A stretch of 64,000 bases of DNA, taken from Candidatus Gastranaerophilales bacterium. Lineage in GTDB: Bacteria > Cyanobacteriota > Vampirovibrionia > Gastranaerophilales > Gastranaerophilaceae. The notes under the pieces are model-generated. The model was not told the origin of the DNA, did not search any database, and saw nothing but the letters and a program-made list of their open reading frames with translations. Positions 8,551 through 16,567 of this stretch are shown piece after piece; within the stretch, counting starts at the first letter, position 1, and each line of letters starts with the position of its first letter. The translations under genes were made by a program, and so were the position numbers. The DNA lies in assembly GCA_944322675.1 (NCBI GenBank), contig CALUPO010000012.1, positions 1 to 64,000 on the forward strand. The letters run 5' to 3'.

Positions 8551-9352
8551 AACAAAATTAAATAGAAATGGCATGAAAGTAAAAAACATTCATTCAAATC
8601 CCAAAAGCTTTGGAATGAAGATGAATAAACAAAAACAATCAGCAATGGATAGTAAAAATATATCTCAAAATTTAACCTCATTACCTATAAATGTTTTAAG
8701 AAATAAATACAATTTACAAATAAATACGATAAACTTAAATAAAGTTAAATCCATAAGTTTTGGCGGCATTGAGGATTGGAAAAAATGGACGGATAAAAAC
8801 CCGTTATTTAAATCTTTAGTAGATTTACAAAAATATACAGCATTAGGGACAGTTACTGCGGCTTTAGGTAAACATTTAGGTTTAGTTAGTGGAAGTATAT
8901 TAACGAACTGTAATGCAACAAAAAAACATTTTTTACATATTTCTCAAATTCTTGACAGCGAAGGTTTTGATACAGATTTTGATGATATAGATAACTTTTT
9001 TGAAAATATTGATATGGATAAACTAAAAAAATACCATAAAGTTTATGAAAGCTATATGGAAGAATATATACCTAAAAAAATGGATATTAATGAAACATAT
9101 TCAATTAAATTAGAAAAAAAAGATAAAAGAATATGCATATATGATGAAATTGAATGTGAAGATGTTTTTTATGTTAAAAACCTTCCTATTGAATTATTAA
9201 ATACTATATCAGAAGAAGTAGAAGAAGAAGAAAAAGAAGAAGCAATATTAAATGTTATTTCGTATTCCTATACTCCTTTACATTTGAACACCAATTCTTA
9301 TTCTTATAATCGGTATGGTCTTAAAAATGGAGATGGTATGATGTTATGTTAA
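8531..9352 (+). CDS. Unknown protein with SFGMKMN leader, first gene of right cassette
   Basis: The 273-residue protein matches no family I know. It has an N-terminal leader with SFGMKMNKQ, shared with the left cassette, then SISFGGIEDWKKW at about residue 76, a mildly hydrophobic stretch near TALGTVTAALGKHLGLVSGS, and a strongly acidic region (EEVEEEEKEEA) before a Tyr/Asn/Ser-rich tail. The start is uncertain: ATG 8531 lies within 10-bp repeats and lacks a clear ribosome-binding site; ATG 8573 (MKVKNIHSN), aligned with the left leader's start, is an alternative. It overlaps the next gene by 7 nt. No secretion signal peptide of the classical kind is visible. Confidence 0.7.
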   Translation: MGTNGYKTKLNRNGMKVKNIHSNPKSFGMKMNKQKQSAMDSKNISQNLTSLPINVLRNKYNLQINTINLNKVKSISFGGIEDWKKWTDKNPLFKSLVDLQKYTALGTVTAALGKHLGLVSGSILTNCNATKKHFLHISQILDSEGFDTDFDDIDNFFENIDMDKLKKYHKVYESYMEEYIPKKMDINETYSIKLEKKDKRICIYDEIECEDVFYVKNLPIELLNTISEEVEEEEKEEAILNVISYSYTPLHLNTNSYSYNRYGLKNGDGMMLC

Positions 9353-9891
9353 TAAATAATATAAGTAGTAAATTTTCTAATAATAGTTTTAAAAAAAGTG
9401 ATGAAATAAAAAAACGAAATAGTGAAAAAGTTTTTTTATTTAGAGAAAATACAAAAGAAAATAATAAACTAATTGACACATTGTTTGGTATAGCTTTAAC
9501 TGTATCAACATTACTTATTCCAAATTATAAAAAGGAAAATTATAATCAAATAACTTTAACATATTTAGCTTGTTTAATACCTGGATTAATTATAAATTCA
9601 TTTTCAAATTCAAAAATATATAATGAAGAATACAAAGAAAAAGTACAAAATACACCATTAAAAAAAGAAAAACCTTGGAAATATATATTGGCTTCTGCAT
9701 TGCCTTTATTTATCCCAGTAATTAATTATCTCACAGGTGAAAAAATAACAAGTAAGGATAAAAAATATAGTACTATCGGTTTAGCAATAGCAGTTATAAG
9801 TTCAACTTTAACTTATTTATTTAAAAATTATAATATTAAAACCTGTGAAGATGAAGTTAATAAGCTTAAGCAAAATGCAAAAGCGGCATAA
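9346..9891 (+). CDS. Unknown four-helix membrane protein, second gene of right cassette, 3' end altered
   Basis: The 181-residue protein has four predicted membrane segments, around LIDTLFGIALTVSTLLI, TLTYLACLIPGLIINSF, ILASALPLFIPVINYLT and TIGLAIAVISSTLTYLF. No family is recognised. Its ATG overlaps the end of the upstream gene (ATGTTAA), indicating translational coupling. The frame stops at AAAGCGGCATAA, exactly where homology to the 3' end of the left-cassette membrane gene begins. There the left copy has one more G and reads on, so this gene is either truncated by a one-base deletion or is a recombinant with a new end. Confidence 0.68.
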   Translation: MLINNISSKFSNNSFKKSDEIKKRNSEKVFLFRENTKENNKLIDTLFGIALTVSTLLIPNYKKENYNQITLTYLACLIPGLIINSFSNSKIYNEEYKEKVQNTPLKKEKPWKYILASALPLFIPVINYLTGEKITSKDKKYSTIGLAIAVISSTLTYLFKNYNIKTCEDEVNKLKQNAKAA

Positions 9892-9983
9892 TTGCCGCTT
9901 GCCTTTCAGGCATTGCACTTGCCGCCACGACAATATCAAATATTGCTACCTGGAAAAGTTATAAAAAAAGTTATAAAAATTAA
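9882..9983 (+). pseudogene. Frameshifted C-terminal remnant paralogous to the left-cassette membrane protein
   Basis: Shifted by one base relative to the 9346 gene, this stretch encodes SGIIAACLSGIALAATTISN followed by IATWKSYKKSYKN and a stop. The protein ending at 3684 has the same segment with only a few substitutions, and the DNA is about nine-tenths identical. The shift lies at AAAGCGGC here versus AAAGGCGGC in the left copy. Confidence 0.75.
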
Positions 9984-9987
9984 AAAG

Positions 9988-10039
9988 ATAAATATAAAAT
10001 AGCTTTTGACAATTATGTCAAAAGCTATTTTATATTTAT
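9988..10039. terminator. Bidirectional terminator between right cassette and rpmB
   Basis: A perfect 24-bp stem (9988-10011 pairing with 10016-10039) with loop ATTA. The arms are A/T rich outside a GCTTTTGACA core, giving U-runs in both directions. It separates two converging transcription units. Confidence 0.85.
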
Positions 10040-10052
10040 TATAAACAATAAC

Positions 10053-10232
10053 TTATACTTTATTTGCTTTTAAACAAGAAGTACAAACTTTAATAGTTTT
10101 TGTTTGCCCGTTAATAGTTCTTTTTACAGTTTGTAAGTTAGGAAACTGACGATGAACATTTTGTTTATGAGAAAATGATATTTTTGCTGCTTTTAAAGCT
10201 TTCTTACCGCATACTTCACATATTTTTGACAT
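10053..10232 (-). CDS. rpmB: 50S ribosomal protein L28
   Basis: This 59-residue large-subunit ribosomal protein begins MSKICEVCGKKALKAAKISF and ends IKVCTSCLKANKV. The paired CxxC motifs (residues 5-8 and 50-53) are the zinc-binding form of L28. SHKQNVHRQFPNLQTVK is the family's conserved centre. An AAAGG lies 8 nt before the ATG at 10232. It is a single-gene unit here, not joined to rpmG. Confidence 0.96.
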   Translation of the reverse strand: MSKICEVCGKKALKAAKISFSHKQNVHRQFPNLQTVKRTINGQTKTIKVCTSCLKANKV

Positions 10233-10352
10233 ATTTATAAACCTTTCATGATTATTTTCTTAACTATAACAAAATGATACTTCAAATACACTACATAATC
10301 AAGCATAAAATTTTTTTAACCATAAAATGTCTCCAAACGTGTATAAAATTTT

Positions 10353-10381
10353 TTGACATAGTATGTTTAGATTTATATATA
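10353..10381 (+). promoter_or_regulatory. Promoter of the glutaredoxin/Hcp-like pair
   Basis: A consensus -35 TTGACA (10353-10358), a 17-nt spacer and TATATA (10376-10381) precede the GGAGG ribosome-binding site at 10403. This is the best -35 box I noticed in the window. Confidence 0.75.
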
Positions 10382-10415
10382 TAAATTAAAAACCTATTTT
10401 TTGGAGGCTAAAACT

Positions 10416-10682
10416 ATGAAAAAAGTTGAAGTATATTATGCTACATATTGCCCGTATTCAATAAAAGCATTAAAAATGTTAGATGAAAAAGGTGTTGAAT
10501 ATAAAAGTTATGCAATTGATGATGACGAAGATAAATTGCGTGAAAAACTAGGCGAATATTATAAAATTGAAGGAAAAGTAACTGTTCCGCAAATAATAGT
10601 CGATAATAAACGAATTGGTGGATATGATGATATAAAAAAACTCGATGAAGAGGGTAAATTTAACGAAGTATTTTTGGATTGA
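10416..10682 (+). CDS. Glutaredoxin
   Basis: An 88-residue thioredoxin-fold oxidoreductase that reduces disulfides or glutathionylated thiols. The N-terminus MKKVEVYYATYCPYSIKALK holds the CPYS active site, and TVPQIIVDNKRIGGYDD carries the cis-proline and the GG substrate-binding loop of class I glutaredoxins. GGAGG sits 8 nt before ATG 10416; an upstream in-frame TTG overlaps that site and is rejected. It is followed 20 nt later by the Hcp-like gene, with which it shares the promoter, so a redox partnership is plausible but inferred. Confidence 0.93.
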   Translation: MKKVEVYYATYCPYSIKALKMLDEKGVEYKSYAIDDDEDKLREKLGEYYKIEGKVTVPQIIVDNKRIGGYDDIKKLDEEGKFNEVFLD

Positions 10683-10702
10683 TAATTTGGGAAGTAAAAA
10701 AA

Positions 10703-12331
10703 ATGCATAACTATTTTAAAATGTATAATGCCGATAAATGTATATTTGATGCTGAAGTGTCTTGTGTTTCAGATCCTATTCAAGCATCTTTAAGAGAAAT
10801 TTTGTTGTATGAAATAAGACTTCTTGCTTATTATACATTAAAACTCAAGGAATTTAATTTTGAGTATAACAAATATGCAAAACATATTATTGATGGTGTT
10901 TGCGTTGCTTCACTTAATATGGAGATAAACAGGAATGAATTTAGTGACTATTTATTAAATTTAATTGATTTACGCTGTGTTGCCCAAAAAAATTATATTG
11001 ATTATAGCGAAAAAAATAATTTAGACCTTCAAATTTTAAAAGCATACACTGATAAATGTAGTGATTTTAATTTTATTGATGCTTTAAAGCAAGGCGAATT
11101 ACAAAATATCCAAAAAAATAAAATACTTGATAAAGATAAAAAAAGTTTATATGACATTTTATATATAATAATCCAGAATGCTTGTCGTAATATAGCCCAA
11201 ATAAACTTGTTTAAGGAAAATGAAGTTGAGTATGAAACATTTGAAATAATTAAATTAATTTCGAGCACAAATTTTAAATCAACGCAAACCGAAAAATTAA
11301 AAAATCGTATAGAAAAAGCTTCCAAGATTAATTACAACCTTTATAAAAAACTTAAAGAATTATCTTCTCAAAAATTTGGTATTCCAAAATTAAGCGAAGT
11401 TAAACTTGATTATAAAAAAGGAAAAGCTATTTTGGTAACAGGCGATTCGCTTATGGATTTATACGATTTATTAAAATATGTTGAAGGAACGGATATTAAT
11501 GTTTATACACATGATGCATTAATACTTGCTCATTGTTATGATGAATTTAAAAAATTTAAAAACCTGGTTGGACATTATCAAAAATCAATAGATAATTTAG
11601 AAATGGATTTTTCTTCATTTCCTGGTGTTATACTTATTACTCGAAATGGGAACGGTAACTATTTAAATATTATTCGTGGTTTAATTTATACAACAAATGA
11701 AATAGGCGGCAAAGGCGTTACCGTGATTAAAGATGGAAACTTTGAAAACTTAGTTAATCAAGCAAATGAAAGAATTGGGTTTAAAGAGGATAAAGAATTT
11801 GGGAAAATTCAAATCGGATATAATTTTGACGAAATAGAAATAAAAATTAATGAAATTATTGAAAAAATTAATAATAATGAAATAAAAACCCTTTATATGT
11901 TTGGTCTTTTAAATAATATTGGGGATTTAGACGAATATTTTAAGCATTTTATTGATAAAATTAACGATAACTCGTATATTATATCACTTTCATATAATGC
12001 AAATAAAGAAAATCTTTATCATATTGATTCATATTATGATTATTCTTTAACTTATAAAATACTTGAAAAACTTGAGCCTGTTTGTGTTAAAAAAAATATT
12101 CCAATAAATATTATAATGACAGAATTTAATTTAAGCTTAATTTCACGTATTTTTGACATAATAAATAATTTTCAATATGAAAATATTTATATCCCAAATA
12201 GAATAAGTGACCATGTTAATCCTCAAATAATTGAAACTTTAAGGTCAATATTTGGATTAATACTGCTAACCGGCAATGTCGGAAAAGACCTAAAAATAAT
12301 AACTTCCATAAACAAAGAAAACTCCAATTAA
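10703..12331 (+). CDS. Degenerate hybrid-cluster protein (Hcp) homologue without metal ligands
   Basis: This intact 542-residue protein follows the Hcp fold from end to end but appears unable to bind the hybrid Fe-S-O cluster. Recognisable blocks are SDPIQASLREILLYEIRLLA near the N-terminus, AILVTGDSLMDLYDLLKYVE, DINVYTHDALILAHCYDE, VGHYQKSIDN, and FPGVILITRNGNG. Known Hcp proteins have GHDL, HGE, TTNC, GGCDG, ACGK, GQCND and WYEQK at the aligned places; here the His, first Glu, all hybrid-cluster Cys and the Lys are missing. Only one Glu, and two of the four N-terminal Cys, seem kept. The long open frame argues against simple decay. Start is ATG 10703 after GGGAAG; an upstream TTG at 10679 is also open. 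Confidence 0.82.
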   Translation: MHNYFKMYNADKCIFDAEVSCVSDPIQASLREILLYEIRLLAYYTLKLKEFNFEYNKYAKHIIDGVCVASLNMEINRNEFSDYLLNLIDLRCVAQKNYIDYSEKNNLDLQILKAYTDKCSDFNFIDALKQGELQNIQKNKILDKDKKSLYDILYIIIQNACRNIAQINLFKENEVEYETFEIIKLISSTNFKSTQTEKLKNRIEKASKINYNLYKKLKELSSQKFGIPKLSEVKLDYKKGKAILVTGDSLMDLYDLLKYVEGTDINVYTHDALILAHCYDEFKKFKNLVGHYQKSIDNLEMDFSSFPGVILITRNGNGNYLNIIRGLIYTTNEIGGKGVTVIKDGNFENLVNQANERIGFKEDKEFGKIQIGYNFDEIEIKINEIIEKINNNEIKTLYMFGLLNNIGDLDEYFKHFIDKINDNSYIISLSYNANKENLYHIDSYYDYSLTYKILEKLEPVCVKKNIPINIIMTEFNLSLISRIFDIINNFQYENIYIPNRISDHVNPQIIETLRSIFGLILLTGNVGKDLKIITSINKENSN

Positions 12332-12345
12332 AATTTAATTGGAGT
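12321..12345 (+). terminator. Terminator-like hairpin at the end of the Hcp-like gene
   Basis: ACTCCAATTAAA pairs perfectly with TTTAATTGGAGT across the stop codon, followed by AATTGTTT. The tight loop and short T-run make strength uncertain. Confidence 0.5.
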
Positions 12346-12451
12346 AATTGTTTAAATAAGAAGAGAGAGCTTTTATATTTATATAAAGTATTTTCACATT
12401 TAAAAATTGCTTAAATTGTTCAAAAATGTAACAAAACTTTACAATTTTCTC

Positions 12452-12479
12452 TTGCATTTTTTTACAGTTAATATATAAT
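12452..12479 (+). promoter_or_regulatory. Promoter of the argF leader transcript
   Basis: TTGCAT (12452-12457), 16-nt spacer, perfect TATAAT (12474-12479). The predicted transcript start near 12486 would give a leader of about 185 nt containing a short peptide gene and a terminator before argF. Confidence 0.75.
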
Positions 12480-12509
12480 AAGAAAGTTAGCTTGTAAAAG
12501 GGTATTAAT

Positions 12510-12581
12510 TTGAAGAAAGTTGCAAATAAAATTCAATTACGACGTAGCCGCTCGAATCAAGTTTTGAATCGGGTTATTTAA
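12510..12581 (+). CDS. Arginine-rich leader peptide of argF
   Basis: A TTG-started frame of 23 codons, MKKVANKIQLRRSRSNQVLN then RVI and stop. AAAAGGG lies 7 nt before the start. Four of its residues are Arg, three of them clustered as CGA CGT AGC CGC. Placement between a promoter and a terminator upstream of an arginine gene makes it a candidate ribosome-stalling leader peptide. It is too short for routine gene calling, and its translation is not shown directly. Confidence 0.72.
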   Translation: MKKVANKIQLRRSRSNQVLNRVI

Positions 12582-12645
12582 GTTTGCAATAAAAATATAA
12601 ATTTTAAGCTGCCCTATTCAAAACATTGAATAGGGCGGCTTTTTG
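12561..12645 (+). promoter_or_regulatory. Transcription attenuator of argF (antiterminator and terminator)
   Basis: The terminator stem is GCCCTATTCA (12611-12620) with TGAATAGGGC (12627-12636), extended by AGC/GCT outside and followed by TTTTT. The leader segment GTTTTGAATCGGG (12561-12573) can instead pair with CCCTATTCAAAAC (12612-12624) with one mismatch, which would block the terminator. A ribosome stalled at the Arg codons at 12540-12551 for lack of charged arginine tRNA would leave 12561-12573 free, favouring antitermination. The pairings are read from sequence; the control model is inference from known amino-acid attenuators. Confidence 0.75.
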
Positions 12646-12670
12646 TGTATATAAAAAAAGAGGATAATAT

Positions 12671-13615
12671 ATGACAAATACTTGTAATTTAAATTTAAAA
12701 GGAAAACATTTTATTAATTTAGAAGATTTTACAGCAAATGAACTTCAATATTTGATTGAAGAAGCACAAAACTTGAAATCCAAGGTTAAAAGCAAAGAAG
12801 AAATTAATTTGTTGAAAGACAAAATTATGGTAATGTATTTTGCAAAGCCAAGTTTAAGAACAAGGTTAAGTTTTGAAATTGGTATGAAAAAATTAGGCGG
12901 TGATGCTTATGTTTTAAAGCAGGATGAAATAATTCTCGGGAAACGTGAAAGCATTGAAGATAGTGCCAATGTAATTTCTCGTTACTGTGATTTGATTATG
13001 ATAAGAACTTTTGCACATGAAGATATCGAAAACTTTGCAAAACATTCAAAAGTTCCTGTTATTAATGCTTTAACTGATTTATCCCATCCATGTCAAATTA
13101 TGGCGGATTTATTAACCATAAAAGAACATTTTGGCAAACTTGATGGATTAACTTTGTCTTATATTGGTGACGGAAATAATGTTTGCAATAGCTTGCTTAT
13201 TGGATGTTCAATGTTAGGTTTAAACATAAAAGTCGGATGTCCTAAAGGCTATGAGCCAAATAAAGACTATATTAATCTTGCAAAAGAATATGCAAAAGAA
13301 AATGGAACTTTTGTTGAGATATTAAACAATGTAAAAAATGCTTCAAGTGGTGCTGACATTTTATACACTGATGTTTGGGCTTCAATGGGGCAAGAAGATG
13401 AAAAAGAAATGCGAAAAGAAATCTTTAAGGATTATCAAATTAATAACACGTTATTAAAAAATGCAAGTGATAATGCAATAGTTCTTCACTGTCTTCCTGC
13501 ACATAAAGGTGAGGAAATAAGTGATGAAGTCTTTGATAAAAATGCTTCTATTATATATGAAGAAGCCGAAAACAGGATGTATGCCCAAATGGCAATAATG
13601 AAAAGTATAGGTTAG
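12671..13615 (+). CDS. argF: Ornithine carbamoyltransferase
   Basis: This 314-residue transferase converts ornithine and carbamoyl phosphate to citrulline. The carbamoyl-phosphate loop is PSLRTRLSFE (SxRTR form), followed by SHPCQIMADLLTI (HPCQ) and the ornithine-binding HCLPAHKGEE motif. AGAGGA lies upstream of ATG 12671. It is separate from the argGHCJBD run and is the only arg gene here with a clear leader-peptide attenuator, so its expression probably follows arginine supply. Confidence 0.97.
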   Translation: MTNTCNLNLKGKHFINLEDFTANELQYLIEEAQNLKSKVKSKEEINLLKDKIMVMYFAKPSLRTRLSFEIGMKKLGGDAYVLKQDEIILGKRESIEDSANVISRYCDLIMIRTFAHEDIENFAKHSKVPVINALTDLSHPCQIMADLLTIKEHFGKLDGLTLSYIGDGNNVCNSLLIGCSMLGLNIKVGCPKGYEPNKDYINLAKEYAKENGTFVEILNNVKNASSGADILYTDVWASMGQEDEKEMRKEIFKDYQINNTLLKNASDNAIVLHCLPAHKGEEISDEVFDKNASIIYEEAENRMYAQMAIMKSIG

Positions 13616-13700
13616 TAAAACAGATTTAAAGCAGGTAATTAAAAAACAATATTTAGTATTGACGAATGATAAGAAATTTGAAAATAAAATATAATATAAA

Positions 13701-13798
13701 CCGCCTGAGGCATGCTGTCTTCACGGTGTAAAGCCATCTAGCCACGGCGGTAGATTTTCAGGCGGGGGCAGCTTCGCCGCCCCCGCCTGAAAATCTAC
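13701..13798 (+). other. GC-rich structured element between argF and argG
   Basis: A perfect 20-bp stem (13750-13769 with 13779-13798, loop AGCTTCGCC) stands out in an AT-rich region. CCGCCTGA occurs at both 13701-13708 and 13783-13790, and either can pair with TCAGGCGG at 13758-13765, so two exclusive folds are possible. It may be an RNA switch, a terminator or a palindromic repeat. There is no T-run immediately after the stem. Confidence 0.6.
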
Positions 13799-13876
13799 TC
13801 AATATGAATAATTACACTAAATTAAAATAAAAAAAGAAAGGAATAAAACGTTAAAAACCACAATAAAATAACAAAA

Positions 13877-13922
13877 GTCAAAATTGGACTTCTTTGCTAA
13901 AAGTATACTAAGTTTATATAAA
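13877..13922 (+). promoter_or_regulatory. Probable argG promoter with repeated 18-mer
   Basis: The 18-mer GTCAAAATTGGACTTCTT (13877-13894), seen twice at the window start, overlaps TTGCTA (13894-13899), which is 17 nt from TATAAA (13917-13922). The AAAGGA ribosome-binding site of argG follows. The 18-mer's position at the -35 box suggests an operator or activator site; that is inference. Confidence 0.55.
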
Positions 13923-13943
13923 AAAAAGAAAGGAATAAAAATT

Positions 13944-15161
13944 ATGAAAAAGAAAGTAGTATTGGCATACTCAGGCGGACTTGATACAACAGTTATTATC
14001 CCGTGGTTAAAAGAAAACTATGATTATGATGTAATAGCAGCTTGTATTGATGTTGGTCAAGGCACAGAAACAGATGGATTAGAAGAAAAAGCCTTGAAAA
14101 CAGGAGCTATAAAGTATTATTTAATAAATTGTGAAGACGAATTTGTTGAAGATTATATTTATCCTACATTAAAAGCTGATGCGATATATGAAGGTAAGTA
14201 TTTGCTTGGGACTTCAATTGCTCGTCCAATTATTACCAAAAAGCTTGTTGAAATAGCAATAAACGAAGGTGCAAGTGCGATATGTCATGGTGCGACAGGG
14301 AAAGGCAATGATCAAGTGAGATTTGAATTAAGCATAAAAGCACTTGCACCACATCTTGAAATTATTGCACCGTGGAGGATTTGGGATATTCAATCACGTG
14401 AAGATGAAATAAAATATTTAGAAGATCGAAATATTCCCGTTCCAATGAAAAAAGATGATACATATTCTAGGGATAAAAACTTGTGGCATTTATCACATGA
14501 AGGGCTTGAACTTGAAGACCCCAAAAATCCTCCAAATTATGAAAAACTTTTAAAAATGTCTAATACGCTTGAAAATGCACCAAACGAGCCACAGTTTATT
14601 GAAATAGAATTTGAAAAAGGAATACCTGTTTGTGTTGATGGTAAAAAATTTAGTCCTTCAAATCTGGTTAAATATTTAAATGAAATTGGTGGAAAACATG
14701 CAATAGGAATAATTGATATAGTTGAAAATCGTGTTGTCGGGATGAAATCACGTGGAGTTTATGAGACACCCGGAGGTACTATTTTATATGCTGCTCATAA
14801 GGAACTTGAGTATTTATGTTTGGATAAGCAAACTTTATCGTTTAAATCAATTGTTGCAAATAAGTTTGCAGAACTTGTCTATAGCGGTGAATGGTTCACA
14901 CCATTGAGAGAAGCTTTAAGTTCATTTGTCGACAAAACACAAGAAACAGTAACAGGGAAAGTTTCACTAAAATTGTATAAGGGAAATATTATACCAAACG
15001 GTGCAAGTTCACCATATTCTTTATATAGCGAAAGCCTTGCAAGTTTTACAACAGGTGAATTATACAACCACAAAGATGCAGAAGGATTTATCAACTTATT
15101 TGGATTACCATTAAAGGTTAATGCTTTAATGAAACAAAAAAATAATTGTGAGGTGAAATAA
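13944..15161 (+). CDS. argG: Argininosuccinate synthase
   Basis: This ATP-dependent ligase joins citrulline and aspartate to argininosuccinate. The 405-residue protein begins [20 protein letters not shown], the PP-loop nucleotide site, and has [13 protein letters not shown] and APWR typical of the family. ATG 13944 is preceded by AAAGGAATAAAAATT; the frame is open to 13884, but the 20 extra residues are not family-like and run through the promoter region. It begins the argG-argH-argC-argJ run, with the argH start only 5 nt after its stop. Confidence 0.97.
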   Translation: MKKKVVLAYSGGLDTTVIIPWLKENYDYDVIAACIDVGQGTETDGLEEKALKTGAIKYYLINCEDEFVEDYIYPTLKADAIYEGKYLLGTSIARPIITKKLVEIAINEGASAICHGATGKGNDQVRFELSIKALAPHLEIIAPWRIWDIQSREDEIKYLEDRNIPVPMKKDDTYSRDKNLWHLSHEGLELEDPKNPPNYEKLLKMSNTLENAPNEPQFIEIEFEKGIPVCVDGKKFSPSNLVKYLNEIGGKHAIGIIDIVENRVVGMKSRGVYETPGGTILYAAHKELEYLCLDKQTLSFKSIVANKFAELVYSGEWFTPLREALSSFVDKTQETVTGKVSLKLYKGNIIPNGASSPYSLYSESLASFTTGELYNHKDAEGFINLFGLPLKVNALMKQKNNCEVK

Positions 15162-15166
15162 TAGAA

Positions 15167-16567
15167 ATGGGAAAACAACTTTGGGGGGCAAGATTTTCAA
15201 AATCATTAGCAAAAGAAGCAAATGATTTTAATTCTTCACTTCATTTTGATAGTGTTATGTTTGAAGAAGATATTTTAGGTAGCATTGCACACGCAACAAT
15301 GCTTGGAGAAACAAATATAATTTCAAAAGAAGAAAGTCAAAAAATATCAAACGGATTAAAAGAAATTTTAGAAGATATAAAACAAGGTAAGCTGCAGTTT
15401 GATTATAATTTAGAAGACATCCATACGCAAGTTGAAAAATGGCTTATTGATAAAATTGGTGAAACAGGGAAAAAAGTCCATACAGGAAGAAGTCGCAATG
15501 ATCAGGTGGCACTCGATTTAAGAATGTATTTAAAAAAAGAAGTTAAAAATATAAAAACTTTATTGCTTAATGTATTAAAAACCCTTATAAATCTTCAAAA
15601 AAAACACACAAAAACATATTTAAGCGGCTATACTCATCTTCAAAGAGCACAGGTTATTACTTTTGCACATTATTTAGGTGCATATGTTGAAATGTTTAAA
15701 CGTGATGTTGAAAGACTTGAAAATGCTTTTGAACGCATTGATACAATGCCTTTGGGAGCTGGTGCTTTGGCTTGTTCTACTTATAATATTGACAATAAAA
15801 TGACAGCTCAACTTTTGAAATTTAAACATGTAATGATAAATTCCCTTGATGCTGTTTCTGATAGAGATTTTGTAATTGAGATGGGGGCATGTTTATCAAT
15901 TATTATGATGCATTTAAGTCGCTTTGCTGAAGAACTTGTTTTGTATACAACCTCAGAATTTAAATTTGTTGAATTTGACGATGGATTTACAACAGGCTCA
16001 AGTTTGATGCCACAAAAGAAAAACCCTGATATCCTTGAACTCATCCGTGGAAAAACAGGTCGGGTTTATGGCAATTTGTTTTCGATTTTAACCATTATGA
16101 AATCACTGCCTTTAGCTTATAATAAAGATATGCAGGAAGATAAAGAGGGAATTTTTGACTCAATTAAAACTGTCAAAGATTGTTTAGCAATTTTGCCTCA
16201 AGTTTTAACAACAATGAAAATTAATACAGATAAAATGCTTTTATCTGTAAATGAAGGGTTTTTAAATGCAACAGAAGTTGCTGATTATTTGGTAAAGAAA
16301 GGTGTTCCGTTTCGTGATGCACACGGAATTTCAGGAAAGCTCGTTGTATATTGCATAAATAACAATAAAAACTTAACAACGCTAACATTAAACGAATACA
16401 AAAAAGAATCATCACTATTTGAAGAAGACATTTATCAAAAAATAACACCTGAAGCACAGGTCAATAATAAAACAATTGTGGGAAGTCCAAGTGAAAACTC
16501 TGTTCTTGAAGTTATAAAAATAAACGAAAAATGGTTAGAAAAAAAGGAAAAAAATAACAATGATTAA
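15167..16567 (+). CDS. argH: Argininosuccinate lyase
   Basis: The 466-residue lyase releases arginine and fumarate from argininosuccinate, the last step of arginine synthesis. Signature GSSLMPQKKNPDILELIRGK is present, along with HTGRSRNDQVALDLRMYL and SGYTHLQRAQ. Its likely ribosome-binding site GAGGTG lies in the final codons of argG. The last 8 nt overlap the start of argC, implying coupled translation. The Lys/Asn-rich tail (KEKNNND) is a small lineage extension. Confidence 0.97.
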   Translation: MGKQLWGARFSKSLAKEANDFNSSLHFDSVMFEEDILGSIAHATMLGETNIISKEESQKISNGLKEILEDIKQGKLQFDYNLEDIHTQVEKWLIDKIGETGKKVHTGRSRNDQVALDLRMYLKKEVKNIKTLLLNVLKTLINLQKKHTKTYLSGYTHLQRAQVITFAHYLGAYVEMFKRDVERLENAFERIDTMPLGAGALACSTYNIDNKMTAQLLKFKHVMINSLDAVSDRDFVIEMGACLSIIMMHLSRFAEELVLYTTSEFKFVEFDDGFTTGSSLMPQKKNPDILELIRGKTGRVYGNLFSILTIMKSLPLAYNKDMQEDKEGIFDSIKTVKDCLAILPQVLTTMKINTDKMLLSVNEGFLNATEVADYLVKKGVPFRDAHGISGKLVVYCINNNKNLTTLTLNEYKKESSLFEEDIYQKITPEAQVNNKTIVGSPSENSVLEVIKINEKWLEKKEKNNND

